Made by a program: the position numbers and the translations under genes
Shown here: positions 5,857-7,351 of the stretch, piece after piece
Position numbering within the stretch: position 1 is the first letter of the stretch
How the letters are laid out: the number at the start of each line of letters is the position of its first letter
The notes under the pieces: generated by a model
What the model saw: the letters and a program-made list of their open reading frames with translations, nothing else
The model's database searches: none
Told to the model about the DNA's origin: nothing
NCBI GenBank assembly: GCA_046727435.1
Contig: JBKPCR010000260.1
Location: 1 to 7,351, forward strand
Direction of reading: 5' to 3'
Origin: CAVPRW01 sp046727435 [NCBI: bacterium]
GTDB lineage: Bacteria; Tectomicrobia; Entotheonellia; J063
DNA: 7,351 bases

Positions 5857-7351
5857 TCACGCCAGCCGCCCGGTGGTAAGTCGGTCGGCTAGCTGTGGAA
5901 TCGCCGCCACCAACACGTCCTCAATGCGCTCGGCCAGCACGAACGCCATCTCGGCGCGGACATGATCCGGCAGCTCGCGCAGGTCTTTTTCGTTCTCCTT
6001 CGGCAGGATGACCCGCTGGATACCTGCTCGTCGCGCCGCCAGGACCTTCTCTTTGACGCCGCCAATCGGAAACACCAGGCCCGTGAGGGTGATTTCCCCT
6101 GTCATCGCCGTGTCATGGCGCGCCGGACAATCCGTGTAAAGTGATGCCAACGCTGTCGCCATGGTAATCCCCGCCGACGGCCCATCCTTGGGGATGGCTC
6201 CCGCCGGCACGTGGATGTGTACTCCCGCACGCCTAAACTGCGCAGGGTCGATGCCGAGCTCGTCCGCATGCGACCAGATATAGCTCCGCGCTGCCTTGGC
6301 CGACTCCTGCATGACATCGCCGAGCTGTCCAGTCAGCGTCAACGTGCGCCCCTCCGGCAACAGCGTAGCTTCGATATACAGCACTTCGCCGCCGGCCTCG
6401 GTCCAGGCTAACCCTGTGGCCACACCGGGAGGCACCTCCCGTCGGGCTTGTTCCTGGAAGAATAGCTCAGGGCCGAGCATATCTGACAAGTCCGCGGCGT
6501 GAATGATCACTGCCTCGGAACGGCCTTCGGCAATCTGTAGGGCCGTTTTCCGCGCCAAGCGGCCAATGGCTCGCTCCAGTTGGCGGACGCCCGCCTCCCT
6601 GGTGTAGCGCGCAATGATGCGCTGCAGCGTCTCATCCAGGATCTGGCACTGGTCGGCGCTGACACCTGTATCTTTCAACTGGCGTGGGAGCAGGTAGCGC
6701 TTGGCGATTTCGACCTTCTCCTCCTCGCTGTAGCCGGCCAACCGCAAAATCTCCATGCGGTCGCGCAGCGGCTGCGGAATGGTGTCGAGACTATTCGCGG
6801 TCGTAATAAACAAGACCTTGGACAGATCGAAGGCGATATCCAGGTAATTGTCCCGGAAGCTGCGATTCTGCTCGGGGTCGAGGATTTCCAGCAGCGCTGC
6901 CGCCGGATCACCGCGGAAGTCGCGTCCTAACTTATCCACCTCGTCCAGCATCATGACAGGGTTCTTCACCCCAGCGCGCCGGATGGCCTGAATAATGCGC
7001 CCGGGCATCGCCCCGATGTACGTGCGTCGATGCCCGCGCAGCTCGGCTTCATCATGCATGCCACCCAGGCTCATGCGCTCGAATGTGCGTCCCAAGGCAC
7101 GCGCAATCGACTGCCCTAAGGATGTTTTGCCCACCCCTGGAGGGCCGACGAAGCACAAGAGGGGTGCTTTGGCCTCCGGATTCAGCTTGAGCACCCCCAG
7201 CTGTTCGAGGATGCGTTCTTTGACCTCTTTCAAATCGTAGTGGTCCTCGTCGAGGATCTGCCGCGCCCGCGCCAGGTCGAACACCGACTCAGTGCTCTTG
7301 CGCCAGGGCAGTTCCAGCACCAATTCGAGGTAGGAACGCACGATATGATGC
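5857..7351 (-). CDS. lon: ATP-dependent Lon protease, AAA+ and protease domains (partial, 5' end outside the window)
   Basis: Lon is a cytoplasmic homo-oligomeric AAA+ serine protease that unfolds and degrades damaged and regulatory proteins. About 498 codons are visible; family members usually have around 800, so the N-terminal substrate-binding domain is off the right edge. The frame is open through base 7351, so the GTG at 7341 is not the true start. Numbering from that GTG: the linker ELPWRKSTE at 9-17; Walker A GPPGVGKT at 66-73; Walker B VMMLDEVD at 129-136; sensor-1 region ITTANS at 179-184; likely arginine finger in LRDRME near 195; sensor 2 [11 protein letters not shown] at 251-261. 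In the protease domain catalytic Ser389 is in PKDGPSAG and Lys430 in [15 protein letters not shown], forming the Ser-Lys dyad at usual spacing. The gene ends LTTGRLA and TGA at 5859-5857. No lesions are seen, in contrast with everything to its left. Its promoter and any heat-shock control lie outside the window. Confidence 0.97.
   Translation of the reverse strand, partial: HHIVRSYLELVLELPWRKSTESVFDLARARQILDEDHYDLKEVKERILEQLGVLKLNPEAKAPLLCFVGPPGVGKTSLGQSIARALGRTFERMSLGGMHDEAELRGHRRTYIGAMPGRIIQAIRRAGVKNPVMMLDEVDKLGRDFRGDPAAALLEILDPEQNRSFRDNYLDIAFDLSKVLFITTANSLDTIPQPLRDRMEILRLAGYSEEEKVEIAKRYLLPRQLKDTGVSADQCQILDETLQRIIARYTREAGVRQLERAIGRLARKTALQIAEGRSEAVIIHAADLSDMLGPELFFQEQARREVPPGVATGLAWTEAGGEVLYIEATLLPEGRTLTLTGQLGDVMQESAKAARSYIWSHADELGIDPAQFRRAGVHIHVPAGAIPKDGPSAGITMATALASLYTDCPARHDTAMTGEITLTGLVFPIGGVKEKVLAARRAGIQRVILPKENEKDLRELPDHVRAEMAFVLAERIEDVLVAAIPQLADRLTTGRLA

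Noticed and set aside
5822-5965. 47-codon plus-strand frame with AAGGAGGG 7 nt before its ATG
   Set aside because: Apart from the first dozen codons it is antisense to the conserved end of lon, and its Ser/Ala/Arg-rich product has no protein-like pattern. The purine-rich stretch is better explained as one arm of the hairpin.
5857-7341. GTG at 7341 as the start of lon
   Set aside because: The frame stays open to the window edge with Lon-like residues before it, and the N-terminal domain of the family is missing, so the true start lies outside.

Overview
The window looks like part of a chromosome from a GC-rich, uncultured environmental bacterium. The codon use, the style of the peptide-type solute-binding protein and the lone integron-type integrase fit lineages such as NC10/Methylomirabilota, Rokubacteria or Tectomicrobia, but this is an impression rather than a taxonomic result. 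The standard code (UGA = stop) is in use: lon ends in TGA and encodes Trp with TGG.

Layout, left to right. (1) 1-952, minus strand: the first 317 codons of a family 5 (peptide/nickel-type) ABC-transporter solute-binding protein, running off the left edge. It has a good Shine-Dalgarno and signal peptide, but an in-frame TGA at codon 174 splits it. (2) 953-1094: a 142-base AT-richer spacer with a weak promoter candidate. (3) 1095-4361, minus strand: a large uncharacterised helix-rich protein, broken into four reading-frame segments. Three +1 shifts join them into about 1,087 residues. The 5' end looks truncated and the second junction may hide a deletion. (4) 4362-4529: a 168-base divergent spacer. 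(5) 4530-5796, plus strand: a decayed integron-type tyrosine recombinase (IntI-like) with an in-frame TAG, a 1-nt deletion and an internal deletion of about 70 nt. Its catalytic domain is complete. It carries an unusual N-terminal extension that resembles a second core-binding domain. (6) 5797-5856: a short convergent spacer with a hairpin. (7) 5857-7351, minus strand: the AAA+ and protease domains of an intact Lon protease whose N-terminal domain lies beyond the right edge.

How it fits together. Lon is a conserved housekeeping gene. Everything to its left is broken: a transport gene with a nonsense codon, a large gene with three frameshifts, and an integrase with three lesions. The simplest reading is a decaying accessory island next to lon, brought in or rearranged with integrase activity. 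The large gene points away from the integrase, as a cassette would, but I found no attI or attC site. An error-prone assembly could explain some 1-nt shifts, but not easily the two nonsense substitutions and the internal deletion. The most novel content is the large unrecognised protein and the duplicated-domain integrase. I see no CRISPR array, tRNA or rRNA.
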